DNA of 64,000 nt from JAISGQ01 sp045604965. GTDB taxonomy: Bacteria > Bacillota > Clostridia > Oscillospirales > Acutalibacteraceae. The stretch spans positions 1 through 64,000 of the forward strand of contig JAZUPB010000059.1 of NCBI GenBank assembly GCA_045604965.1, written 5' to 3'. A program made the position numbers and the translations under genes. Position 1 is the first letter of the stretch. The number at the start of each line of letters is the position of its first letter. Shown piece by piece: positions 1 to 9,130 of this stretch. Below the pieces are notes generated by a model. That model was not told where the DNA came from, searched no databases, and saw only the letters and a program-made list of their open reading frames with translations.

Positions 1-464
1 CGACCTACAATACCATTCCAATTGGTCTGGGTATCCGGGGAAGTCATATGACCTCCCTTGGTAGGATAATCCGTATTATTCACACGAATGGTTAAAACAT
101 GTTCTCCCGCAGACAATTTACCTGTCAAATCATGCTCGTGAAAACCACACAAACTATCTAAGGTATTGATTTCCTGACCATCAATATATACCGTGGATAT
201 TCTGGTACGCTCAAGAAACAGAGTAACCCTTTTATCCACCCACTCAGGCTTAATTACAATTGTTCTGCTAAACCATGCATAACCTTCAAAATAAAAACGA
301 TCCGTCATATACCCTACGTTGGGCTGTGTATCTTCCACGCCCTTCCCGGCATGGTCCGTACTGTCCGGAAGAACAATGGTATCATTCGCTTTCGGCGGTT
401 CCACGCATACCTTTTCCGCATCTAAATATAAATCCCAAGTTCCCTGTAAATCCACCTTAATCAT
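1..464 (-). CDS. glycoside hydrolase family 2 N-terminal domain (partial)
   Basis: The frame starts at ATG 464 after an AGGAG SD and runs off the window, so only about 154 N-terminal residues are visible. They form the sugar-binding jelly-roll domain typical of GH2 enzymes (beta-galactosidase, beta-glucuronidase, beta-mannosidase): it opens MIKVDLQGTWDLYLD, contains GYAWFSRTIVI, and ends in the family signature TNWNGIVG. No signal peptide is seen, so a cytoplasmic enzyme is likely. It begins 12 nt after the GH113 gene and is probably co-transcribed with it. The catalytic barrel lies outside the window, so the substrate cannot be read; the GH113 neighbour suggests mannosides or another hemicellulose oligosaccharide. 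Confidence 0.8.
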   Translation of the reverse strand, partial: MIKVDLQGTWDLYLDAEKVCVEPPKANDTIVLPDSTDHAGKGVEDTQPNVGYMTDRFYFEGYAWFSRTIVIKPEWVDKRVTLFLERTRISTVYIDGQEINTLDSLCGFHEHDLTGKLSAGEHVLTIRVNNTDYPTKGGHMTSPDTQTNWNGIVG

Positions 465-476
465 GCTCTGTCTCTC

Positions 477-1442
477 CTATTTTGCATACCATTTCTTAAG
501 CACGTCTTCCGCTTTCTTTAAATGAATATTAAATCCATTTTCCTGTGCTGCTTCTTCTACAGTATCGTAAATATAGGTGCTCCAATCCCACCAGAAAATA
601 CCGCCAAACCATTCTTTATCTGCAAAGGTTGCCAGACATGACTCATAAAAGTTTGCCTGTTCTTCCTCATCATGCGGAAATTCTTTGTGTTGGAAATCCC
701 ATGGCATAGTCGCACAACCTCTGGCACTGCGACATCCGATTTCAATAAATACAAACTTTTTCTGCCACTTTTCATACACCGGGTACAATTCCTTTGACAC
801 ACGTTCCCAGTTTGCCTTCATTTCCTCCAAAGATGCTCCACCTGCAGAAGCCACCGGGAAATATGCACTGGTTCCGATATAATCCACTGCGTCAAACCAC
901 TTCACATCATCCTCGTGACCATGATTGGTATTGTAAATCAATTTACCGGAATATATCTCACGGATTTCTCCAATCAACTTTCTCCAATGCTTCTCCTTAC
1001 GCTCCGTGCCACACATTTCACAACCGATACAAAGCATTTCACAGCCGGTCTCTTCTGCCAGCTGAGCATAATACTTCATGTAATCTCCATAGCTTTGGAA
1101 CCACTTATCCCAATAAATATCCTTGCCCGCAAAATCAGAATCCGCAAAATTAATATAAGCTCTCCATACACCATCCTTACAATTGACCATAGGCTTCAGG
1201 CAGACCTTTACATTGTTTGCATGTGCATGCTCCACTGCCGCCATAATATCTCTGTCCGAACAACTTCTGGCAAAATCAAAATCAATTTTGGTACTATGTG
1301 CCGTTTCCTGACAACAGGAAAATGCCAGACACACCCAATTCACTCCTGTCTCAAACAAAAGCTTCTGGGATTTAATAGCTCCTTCGGTTCTGTAATCTCC
1401 TCTTTTTCCATCATAACCATATGTAAAACCTTTAATTTCCAT
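477..1442 (-). CDS. glycoside hydrolase, GH113-like (beta-mannanase type)
   Basis: A 321-aa TIM-barrel protein without a signal peptide. The N-terminus (IKGFTYGYDGKRGDY, then TGVNWVCLAF) and two carboxylate motifs match GH113 endo-beta-1,4-mannanases: Glu142 in CIGCEM as acid/base candidate and Glu234 in VFIEIGCRSA as nucleophile candidate. GH113 proteins are usually about 310-330 aa, so it looks complete. It lies between the 634-aa membrane protein gene (18 nt) and the GH2 gene (12 nt), all leftward and probably one transcript. Family membership is inferred from motifs. Another clan GH-A family is possible, and mannan as substrate is an inference. Confidence 0.72.
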   Translation of the reverse strand: MEIKGFTYGYDGKRGDYRTEGAIKSQKLLFETGVNWVCLAFSCCQETAHSTKIDFDFARSCSDRDIMAAVEHAHANNVKVCLKPMVNCKDGVWRAYINFADSDFAGKDIYWDKWFQSYGDYMKYYAQLAEETGCEMLCIGCEMCGTERKEKHWRKLIGEIREIYSGKLIYNTNHGHEDDVKWFDAVDYIGTSAYFPVASAGGASLEEMKANWERVSKELYPVYEKWQKKFVFIEIGCRSARGCATMPWDFQHKEFPHDEEEQANFYESCLATFADKEWFGGIFWWDWSTYIYDTVEEAAQENGFNIHLKKAEDVLKKWYAK

Positions 1443-1460
1443 TACTCTTCACTCCTACAT

Positions 1461-3365
1461 CTATTTTTTCAAATCGCTTACAGCATTTTGGGTTTCCGTT
1501 TGGCTTTTTTCTGCCTTTTCTACTTTCTTCTTACGTATTGTGCTGACTACCAAACCAATTACCAGATTTAATACCAGTACTCCCGACAAAATAAGCAAAG
1601 CGTCGAAACAATACTGCTGATAATCAATGTATCTTGCCGCCTTGGACACGGATTCCTTCACCAGCTCCATGTACTGTCTGCTATTGTTAAATCGATAGAA
1701 ATATATATATCCGGCCACACTAAATGCATCTAACACAAGTGTCCAAAATCCCAGCTTAAGCGCAAATCTCTTATATGTCATGGCTCTTTTGGGTTTTCCT
1801 GACACTTTATCTTTTTTACGTACAAATATCAAGGTATAAAGGATAAGTACAACACTTACTCCCAAGGCAATAAGCAGTGGTAAATAATCCTTCCACGAAC
1901 CAACCGCCAGCACACCTCCCGCTTTGGTAATCTGCATATTTCTGGAGGTACCGATACCGGATGCACTGGTAGCTACAATAGTAATATTGTTAACACCTTC
2001 CGTTAATGGCAGACAATATTCAAACACCCCATTTTCATCCACACTAACTTCCACATCATTAATGGTAAGCTTGGCCGCATTCTTCACGGCTCCCGAAATC
2101 ACAGCCTCTGCATCTTTGAAAGTCATTCCATCCAAGTTTTCATATAATGTTAAAACCGGAGGTGTGGCATCCCTGAATATTTCAGCTCTGACACGGTAAG
2201 TGATATTATTATCTCCCACAAAAGATGCCTGAATGGTATTCACACCCGCACTCAGCGGATAATATACAGTATTCTCCCCCTCTATATTACTTTGCCCATA
2301 TTCTTCATTCAGCCATACCTCTAACAAAGAAGGTGCCATGGTCTTATATGCAAGTTCTAACTGGGTTCCGGACGTAACTTCTTCTGTTACAACCTGTAAC
2401 TTCTCACCATTTACCAAATCAATTTCCTTAGTTACCGGCTCCGATAACACACCATCATCCTTATAGAATAATTGAATGGTTAACTGCTCGGTTCCCACCG
2501 GATAGAAAAAGCTGTCCTGATTATCCTTCGGTTCATTCATATATATGGGATTGTCTGTATCTCCATTTGCAATGGCCAATACCGTATACTCTTTTCCCCA
2601 ACCCATACGATACTCATCCCAGTCCAGTTCCACGGAATGATTACTCATATCAATCGTAGCATAAAAGTTTTCCATAGCTTCAGGAGTCTCGGCATTAACA
2701 TAGCTAAACGGCTCACTCATCATGGAATCAAACATTTCCAGACCATCCTGCGCCACGACATTTAAAAGGAAACGATAATTATCATAGCTGGACAGCTCCA
2801 GTTTTACTTTCACTTCCTCCGTTTCCCCTGTTAAGGCACTGCCACTTTTCAGCTGTTTTCCGGCACTTTCGTCTTCACCGGCAATGGCAGTAATCGTATA
2901 GCTGTACCACGTTCTCTCATCCTCACCCATAGTAACCAGGAAGGAAAGTACTGCATCCTCACCTTCCATACTTACTACATTAAAGTTCTGAATACATAAA
3001 CCATCGATTTCTTCCACAAAACTGTAATCTACATATTCATTATTCTTTTTATCACAACGTACCCGCCAGGTACCTGCCTCTGCGCCGATTACCTTATATG
3101 TACTCCAGCCATCTCCATGTGCAGAAGCAAATACCGTCTCCGGCGAAACACCTTCTGCATATTCTACACCGGAGGGAGAAAGAAAGGTTATTACCGGTCT
3201 GTCTCCTTCATAGGTAAACATTACCGTGAAATCTTCTGTCTCCTCCAAAGTAATCAGTTCCGCTTCCACTTCCTCAGCCTGCACCATCATTGTATTTGGG
3301 AAAGCCATGAAAAGCACAAATACAGCAAGCAAAACTCTAACTAATAAATTCTTAAATTGTCTCAT
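1461..3365 (-). CDS. secreted/membrane protein with glucodextranase-B-like domain
   Basis: A 634-aa protein with a signal peptide (residues 1-30, cleavage near VQA-EE), a long beta-rich extracytoplasmic part, and three hydrophobic segments near the C-terminus (about 495-517, 533-558 and 588-610) separated by Lys-rich loops. The stretch at about 400-483 (DATPPVLTLYENLDG onward, with NNITIVATSASG) resembles the Ig-like glucodextranase B domain found in secreted carbohydrate-active proteins. The tail is Lys/Glu-rich and cytoplasmic. It sits 14 nt downstream of the VWA protein gene and just upstream of two glycoside hydrolases. I infer a cell-surface partner of the VWA protein. No enzymatic motif is visible. 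Confidence 0.6.
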   Translation of the reverse strand: MRQFKNLLVRVLLAVFVLFMAFPNTMMVQAEEVEAELITLEETEDFTVMFTYEGDRPVITFLSPSGVEYAEGVSPETVFASAHGDGWSTYKVIGAEAGTWRVRCDKKNNEYVDYSFVEEIDGLCIQNFNVVSMEGEDAVLSFLVTMGEDERTWYSYTITAIAGEDESAGKQLKSGSALTGETEEVKVKLELSSYDNYRFLLNVVAQDGLEMFDSMMSEPFSYVNAETPEAMENFYATIDMSNHSVELDWDEYRMGWGKEYTVLAIANGDTDNPIYMNEPKDNQDSFFYPVGTEQLTIQLFYKDDGVLSEPVTKEIDLVNGEKLQVVTEEVTSGTQLELAYKTMAPSLLEVWLNEEYGQSNIEGENTVYYPLSAGVNTIQASFVGDNNITYRVRAEIFRDATPPVLTLYENLDGMTFKDAEAVISGAVKNAAKLTINDVEVSVDENGVFEYCLPLTEGVNNITIVATSASGIGTSRNMQITKAGGVLAVGSWKDYLPLLIALGVSVVLILYTLIFVRKKDKVSGKPKRAMTYKRFALKLGFWTLVLDAFSVAGYIYFYRFNNSRQYMELVKESVSKAARYIDYQQYCFDALLILSGVLVLNLVIGLVVSTIRKKKVEKAEKSQTETQNAVSDLKK

Positions 3366-3379
3366 GCCTTATCCCTCCT

Positions 3380-6300
3380 CTACAAAGTTCCGTTCTTATT
3401 TCCGGTCTTTCCATTACTGTCAATGTAATAATATAGCTTCTTATTGGTTCCCCACATATTCTGGTAAGCCAATGCTACCGTAAACTGCGGTTCACCATAT
3501 TCCGTATAATAAACACCCACAAGTGCCGTACCTGACTGGTCGAAATTCATGGCTAGCAGCCACCATTCAATATTCAGCTCTGCCACACCTTCATACTGAA
3601 CACCGATAAATCGGCTATTACCACTCAAACTACCGGTACCGGAAATATTGACATGACAGTTATCAATATCCCACATAAATCCTTTGGTTATAGAACTGTT
3701 AAAGCCCTGCACTTCCCTGTTTTCCAAACCAAGCAATGCGTTGGTATAAGAATAATTTCCTACAGAAAAGTTCGTCTTAGCTATAGTGAATTCATCAAAT
3801 ATCTTTAGCTCTGATGCAGTACTTATCATAAACGGATTCCAACGGAACCTGATAGTTGCATCCGACAGGGACACCAGACTCATATCATCCACATACTTTT
3901 CAAGTTGCGGGAAATAAGCACTTACCTTTGCCACAGCCAAATCCATCTGTCCCACAAAGATTACGTTACCAAACTGTTTATTTGCAACTGCAGTAGCAAT
4001 ATCCTCTGCCCCTACACGGAAATTACTAAAGGTAAGAGGTACTTCTCCCAACATTACAGACAAATCTTTATCTATGGTAAGCAGGAAGCTGTCTAATTGG
4101 AAACCGTTCAAACTAACCTCTGCTCCCAAACCTAAGCCTAAAACATTTAACTTAATCAGACCACCAAAAGTATATTTATGGTCTATCGTATTAATCATGA
4201 TTCTTAAGGCACTCTTGTCCAATGCAACAGGCACATTCATAACCTTAAAGTCTTTCAGACTTTCTCTTTCATCCTCACCCTTAAAATCAATCAAAATACC
4301 TATATTCTGACTGGTAAGTACCGCGGAGCTCTTTATATCAAAAGAAAACGGACTATCCACACCGACTGCTTCAAAAATATCGTCCTGGAAAGGCAGCACG
4401 GTACTTCCCTGAGTGTATTCCAGTTTTATACTATCGGGGTACAACTTAATGGCAGGCGCCTCCAAATAAACTACCTGGAACACTCTCAAGCCGGTCGTAC
4501 GTATAGAGTCTACCTGATAATTTTCATAATCAAATATATGACTGGGGTCATTATATAAGCTAAAGCTTCCTAATTTCGGCACACTGAAAGAGATACCTTT
4601 TTCTGCAAAATAAGTACCTACACCGGTCGCCGTATCCGGATCAAAGGTAACGTAAGCACCGTCATTCTCCGTCATCCACACCTGTGTATCTTCTGCCAAA
4701 TTTCCTTTTAGGGTAACATCTCCGTTAAATACCAGCCAGCCGTTTAAAGTAACATTGCCGGAAAGTACCGTTTCATCATAATCTGAACTCTTACCCATGG
4801 AAGTAAATACGTACGGACCAAACTTTGTCACCTTCGTATCTCCTGCCTCATACAAAGAGAAACCATTTTCTATGTATGCAGTTCTTTCATTGATAGTAAT
4901 CTGCAAATCATAAGTACCTACAGCCAAACTGGAAGGAATCACTACTTTATAACGACCGGAATCCACATATTCCATAGCGACTTCATAATCCATATTTCCC
5001 AATAGCTTCATTTTGGAAGAAGCTCCATCCGTAAAGCCACTTCCTATTAGATGAACCACTATATCTTCCTTACTTTTTTGTGCACTGCGAATATCCAGAC
5101 CGATTACCGATAATGTACCTGCCGGAATAAATCCTTCACCGTCCTGTACATTTCCTGTTTCACTATCATCATACAAGCTATATTCTTTGGAATCGTAAAT
5201 ATTTTCCTCATCAATTCGTACTTCTACAGTTCGATTTTTGGTAAGCAGGGTGTCTTTTGCCGTATAGGTAATCATATACTGATTATCTACCTGACTTTGC
5301 AATAATTCATAGAAATCCGTCAGACTTTCACTGTCTGATACATATACCAGTTTACCGTTACCGCTGGAAGCCAAGGTACTAAGGTAAGAAGCATCAACAT
5401 CTCCCAATCCGATGGTATACACTGTCACGCCCTTTTCCCTTGCCAGTCCACCAATTTCCTGCATAATCGTTGCCGCATCTCTTCCGTTATTGTCCTGACC
5501 GTCCGTCATTAGAATAATTGTATCATTTGAAGTGATTTCTGCATCAAAAGTACTCAGACAGCTATACAAAGTATTATAAATCTCCGTGCCACCGCTGGCA
5601 TGCATGGAATTCGCAAACTCTGCCAGACGGTCCTTGTCCTTCAAAAATTCCGTAGTTCCTTCAATACCATTTGAAAAAGTTACAATTGATACATATTCTT
5701 CCAAATGCATATTACTTACATAATTGTTCACTGCACTTCTCAGGTCATCAATACAAATATCCATACTTCCGGAAACATCACAAATCAGCATGGTTTTTAA
5801 AGAATCAAACTCAATCTTTTCAATTTCAAACTCAGTAATTTCTGCACCACAGTCATACACCTTCAACCGTTCTTTTAGTTCTTCACTGTTTCCTGCATAT
5901 TTGCTGGAAATAGTAAGTCCTACCTTTACCGTATCAAACTCCGAAGTATCAATCTGACCGATAGCAATACTACTCTTTATTTCACTGACATAATTTGTCA
6001 CCAATTCTGTATAAGTATCTTTATCTTCTTCCTCTGCTTCATAATCGTAAGTACCATTAGCAGAAATAATTTCATAGCTATCCATAGGCAGGTAATTCTC
6101 CACTGCCTGCTCTACAAACTCACTTAAATGAACAATCTCCGAAGAATCCGCTCCTGTCACAATAGCTTCTATCTTGGTCATAGCCTGTGCGTACTCCGTA
6201 TCTTCACTATCTTTACCGGTAACCACAGCATCATAAAAATAATCTGTAGCCAGAGAATCATTTTCATAGAAGTACTCTATCTTTGAAATACCCATATCAA

Positions 6301-7456
6301 TCTCAGATACGGCCCCGTTATCCTTCACTGCTTCTTCGTTTAACTGTTCCCGCATTACATACAGTACCGGATCTTCTTCCGCCTTTTCCAATGTTTCCAC
6401 CATGGTTTCCAGCGTCTCAGTTTCCTGACCGGTCAGCTCATCTTCCAGCTTGTCCAAAACCTTATCCAGCTGTTTCGCCACCTTTTCAAAACGCTCGCCA
6501 TAATCTGCCACATAATCATCCGCGAAATCTTTTTCTTCCACGGTTCCGTTCATATAAAGCTCGGATGCAATCAAAAGCTCCCGATAGTCTGATTCTGTAC
6601 CGATATTCTGTATTAACTCTTCAAAATCTCCGCGTAATAAAGTCGCCTTCAGCTTAGCATCCTGTACCATAACAGACTGTGCCAGAGCAGGATGTTCTTC
6701 CGCCAAATCCTCCAGGTCATCAAAGCATTCTTCCAATGCTACATGTTCCTCTTCCTCCAGTCGAAAATATCCTCTGCCCAAACACTTATCATACAACTCT
6801 CGAATCGTACCTACTACCTCTAAGCCATCCTCATACTCATCAATATCGTAGGAATCCTCCAAATTATCCAATATTTCATCCGCTATCTCTGCATCCGTTA
6901 TATTTAACGCTTTCTCCATGGACGCAACATAATCATCCGTATAACCATACTCTTCCGGGTTCTTTCCGTTTGCAACTAAAAAGTCCATCATTGCCAGATA
7001 AGAAGAATCCGCTCCTGCCTTTACCAAAATCAGCTCATACTCATCTTCAACTCTGTCCTTATAATCCTCTGACTTTGCCAGACGCGCATAAATGCCTTTT
7101 GCTTCCTCATAATTTCCCTGCAAAGCTTTCGTCTTGGCTACCACATAACTGCACTCATTATCATAACCGTACGTTTCACTATATTCCTGCAATGCTTCCA
7201 TGACTTCTTCATATTCGCCCGCCGCCAGAAGTGCATTCGCGTATGTCATCATTTGTTCTGCAGACATCACTTCATTCTCTTCCTCTGCTCCCAACTGCTC
7301 CTTTACTCCCATGGTAACAGCACCACCACAGGCAGCGGTAAGCAGAAGCGCTCCAAAAAGTGGCTTTAACTGCCAGACTCTGCGCTTTATTATAATTATC
7401 CATACTGCGATAAAGGACACACTCAGTCCCAGTCCGATTTGTAAGAGTACATTCAT
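3380..7456 (-). CDS. large von Willebrand factor A domain membrane protein
   Basis: A 1358-aa protein. Two hydrophobic N-terminal segments (about 3-22 and 32-50) anchor it. Residues 60-330 are acidic and helical, resembling TPR-like helical repeats. A VWA domain spans about 550-740, with a complete metal-ion-dependent adhesion site: DVSGS near 558, the GGTEIY threonine, and MTDGQDN near 652. A long beta-rich C-terminal region of over 500 residues follows with no family I recognise. The VWA domain should bind a divalent cation and a protein ligand outside the cell. The gene is the second of a five-gene leftward operon, 14 nt before the 634-aa protein, suggesting a shared surface assembly. Function is unknown. 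Confidence 0.65.
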   Translation of the reverse strand: MNVLLQIGLGLSVSFIAVWIIIIKRRVWQLKPLFGALLLTAACGGAVTMGVKEQLGAEEENEVMSAEQMMTYANALLAAGEYEEVMEALQEYSETYGYDNECSYVVAKTKALQGNYEEAKGIYARLAKSEDYKDRVEDEYELILVKAGADSSYLAMMDFLVANGKNPEEYGYTDDYVASMEKALNITDAEIADEILDNLEDSYDIDEYEDGLEVVGTIRELYDKCLGRGYFRLEEEEHVALEECFDDLEDLAEEHPALAQSVMVQDAKLKATLLRGDFEELIQNIGTESDYRELLIASELYMNGTVEEKDFADDYVADYGERFEKVAKQLDKVLDKLEDELTGQETETLETMVETLEKAEEDPVLYVMREQLNEEAVKDNGAVSEIDMGISKIEYFYENDSLATDYFYDAVVTGKDSEDTEYAQAMTKIEAIVTGADSSEIVHLSEFVEQAVENYLPMDSYEIISANGTYDYEAEEEDKDTYTELVTNYVSEIKSSIAIGQIDTSEFDTVKVGLTISSKYAGNSEELKERLKVYDCGAEITEFEIEKIEFDSLKTMLICDVSGSMDICIDDLRSAVNNYVSNMHLEEYVSIVTFSNGIEGTTEFLKDKDRLAEFANSMHASGGTEIYNTLYSCLSTFDAEITSNDTIILMTDGQDNNGRDAATIMQEIGGLAREKGVTVYTIGLGDVDASYLSTLASSGNGKLVYVSDSESLTDFYELLQSQVDNQYMITYTAKDTLLTKNRTVEVRIDEENIYDSKEYSLYDDSETGNVQDGEGFIPAGTLSVIGLDIRSAQKSKEDIVVHLIGSGFTDGASSKMKLLGNMDYEVAMEYVDSGRYKVVIPSSLAVGTYDLQITINERTAYIENGFSLYEAGDTKVTKFGPYVFTSMGKSSDYDETVLSGNVTLNGWLVFNGDVTLKGNLAEDTQVWMTENDGAYVTFDPDTATGVGTYFAEKGISFSVPKLGSFSLYNDPSHIFDYENYQVDSIRTTGLRVFQVVYLEAPAIKLYPDSIKLEYTQGSTVLPFQDDIFEAVGVDSPFSFDIKSSAVLTSQNIGILIDFKGEDERESLKDFKVMNVPVALDKSALRIMINTIDHKYTFGGLIKLNVLGLGLGAEVSLNGFQLDSFLLTIDKDLSVMLGEVPLTFSNFRVGAEDIATAVANKQFGNVIFVGQMDLAVAKVSAYFPQLEKYVDDMSLVSLSDATIRFRWNPFMISTASELKIFDEFTIAKTNFSVGNYSYTNALLGLENREVQGFNSSITKGFMWDIDNCHVNISGTGSLSGNSRFIGVQYEGVAELNIEWWLLAMNFDQSGTALVGVYYTEYGEPQFTVALAYQNMWGTNKKLYYYIDSNGKTGNKNGTL

Positions 7457-7488
7457 AGCATTCTCCCCGATATCTCATTAATCATTTG

Positions 7489-8022
7489 TTAAATTATTTT
7501 CTGTTTCATAGCAATCAGCTCATCACCCGATGTCTTAGCCACCTTTAAAACAGTAATCTTTTCTCCCACCCGGCAAGTACTTCTCAGATTACCAATGGAG
7601 CGACACTCCACCTCTTGTACCACTTTTCCATAAGCATCCAACAGCTGAATCTTTGCATAATAACGAATTACTCTTCCCGGCTGCTTACTTCTGTGTGAAT
7701 AGTGCCCGGATACAAACAAGGCCTCTCCCAGATACACTTCATCGTCTTGCAAAGCCTGTATCTCCTCTGTGCCGATTTTTCGAAGTAATACAATGGGAAT
7801 TCCATAAAATACAATTCCCCCTATCGCTCCGGCTATCAGACTACCCACACCCGCAAAATAGTCTCCCTGTGACATGGCTTCCAATGCTGATTTGATGCCA
7901 AAGAAAAACCCAATCGTCACAAACAGCATCCAGATTCCCAACAAAAAACGCAACAAATACGTGCCAACTAAATAATTTGCCGCCAAATTACGTTTCTCTT
8001 CTTCATTTAATTTTCTCCACAT
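7489..8022 (-). CDS. small membrane protein of unknown function
   Basis: A 177-aa protein, first gene of the leftward operon. Two transmembrane segments are visible at about 24-46 and 59-81, followed by a cytoplasmic or surface domain of about 95 residues (VYLGEALFVSGHYSHRSKQ, then VECRSIGNLRSTCRVGEKI) that looks like a small beta barrel. I do not recognise the family. The gene ends 32 nt before the VWA gene, so it is likely co-expressed with it. Confidence 0.55.
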   Translation of the reverse strand: MWRKLNEEEKRNLAANYLVGTYLLRFLLGIWMLFVTIGFFFGIKSALEAMSQGDYFAGVGSLIAGAIGGIVFYGIPIVLLRKIGTEEIQALQDDEVYLGEALFVSGHYSHRSKQPGRVIRYYAKIQLLDAYGKVVQEVECRSIGNLRSTCRVGEKITVLKVAKTSGDELIAMKQKII

Positions 8023-8115
8023 ATAATATTCCTTTCCAAATTAACTCTCTCTGCCTTTTAACGGCAGAAAGGCTGGTCTTGGTCAGTTGAATATACATAA
8101 TTTCCCATGCTATTC

Positions 8116-8144
8116 ATTATACCAGTATCGCTGTGAAATAACAA
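8116..8144 (-). promoter_or_regulatory. promoter of the leftward 8.0-0.4 kb operon
   Basis: On the minus strand: -35 TTGTTA (8139-8144), 17-nt spacer, extended -10 TGG-TATAAT (8116-8121). It lies about 95 nt upstream of the first gene. The leader contains a small CTGCC/GGCAG hairpin. Confidence 0.7.
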
Positions 8145-8166
8145 TAAAAACATCCCCTCCCGGGAG

Positions 8167-8195
8167 TTGAAAAAGCTTCTTTCCCGTGCTATCAT
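8167..8195 (+). promoter_or_regulatory. promoter of the mscS-LRR unit
   Basis: TTGAAA (8167-8172), 17-nt spacer, TATCAT (8190-8195), 29 nt upstream of the mscS start. Back to back with the leftward promoter at 8116-8144. Confidence 0.65.
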
Positions 8196-8223
8196 TAGAA
8201 AAAAACGTAAAGGAGTTTTACGA

Positions 8224-9114
8224 ATGAAAAAAGAAGCCTTAAAAAATTTACTCAGCATTCTGATTGCCGGTGTTCTATTGGTAGTAATCATACTTGTTGC
8301 ACAGAATACCGACCTATTTGATTCTCTGGATGATATGGAAGAGAAAATCACACTCAGCGGTCAAATCGTATTAGAATCCGTTCTGGCCCTTGCCATTACT
8401 ATTCTGGCAAGTAATGTAATCTTATTTATATTAAATCTTTTCAGAAACAAAAAAGGCCGTACAGGCACACTGGCAACTGTGTTCTCCAGCCTTGTAAAAT
8501 ATGCAGCTGTAATTATTGCTTTCTGTTGGATATTGTCCATTATCGGAGTAAATGTCAGCACTATCTTTGCCAGTGTGGGAATTCTGGCATTAATCCTTGG
8601 TTTTGGTGCCGAAAGTCTGGTAGCCGACTTAGTAACCGGCGTATTTATTCTTTTTGAAAATCAGTATAACGTGGGCGATATCATTGAAATTGACGGTTTC
8701 CGCGGTAAAGTAAAGGAAATCGGTATCCGTACCTTGAGCTTGGAGGATACCGGCGGAAATATCAAAATTATCAACAACTCTGATTTAAAAAATATAATTA
8801 ACCGTTCTAATCAGCGCTCTGTTGCGGTATGCGATGTAGGCATTTCCTATAATGTTGATTTAGAAAAATTTGACAAAGTATTAGACAAAATATTAGCAGA
8901 CATTAAAAGCAAACACGATATTTTTATAGATCGTGTAGAGTGTGTCGGTGTGGAATCTCTGGCAAACTCCTGCGTAGTGTTACGCATTATTGCCGATGTG
9001 AATGAAGAAAATATTTTCAAAGGCAAAAGAATTCTGAATAAAGAATTAAAAATTGCTTTTGATAAAGCCGGCATTTCCATTCCTTACCCACAGTTGGATG
9101 TACATAACAAATAA
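8224..9114 (+). CDS. small-conductance mechanosensitive channel, MscS family
   Basis: A 296-aa protein read from ATG 8224, which follows AAAGGAG; the open frame extends 19 codons further upstream but overlaps the promoter. Three hydrophobic segments are visible (about 10-30, 50-75 and 90-145). The last is the Gly/Ala-rich pore helix (ASVGILALILGFGAESL), followed by the conserved FENQYNVGDIIEIDGFRGKVKEIGIRT beta domain in two stretches typical of MscS, and a C-terminal alpha/beta domain ending ISIPYPQLDVH. It releases osmolytes on hypo-osmotic shock in the cytoplasmic membrane. Length is normal for the family. The LRR protein follows after 16 nt with no terminator, so the two are probably co-transcribed. 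Confidence 0.9.
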   Translation: MKKEALKNLLSILIAGVLLVVIILVAQNTDLFDSLDDMEEKITLSGQIVLESVLALAITILASNVILFILNLFRNKKGRTGTLATVFSSLVKYAAVIIAFCWILSIIGVNVSTIFASVGILALILGFGAESLVADLVTGVFILFENQYNVGDIIEIDGFRGKVKEIGIRTLSLEDTGGNIKIINNSDLKNIINRSNQRSVAVCDVGISYNVDLEKFDKVLDKILADIKSKHDIFIDRVECVGVESLANSCVVLRIIADVNEENIFKGKRILNKELKIAFDKAGISIPYPQLDVHNK

Positions 9115-9130
9115 GCAAGGATGAACACTT

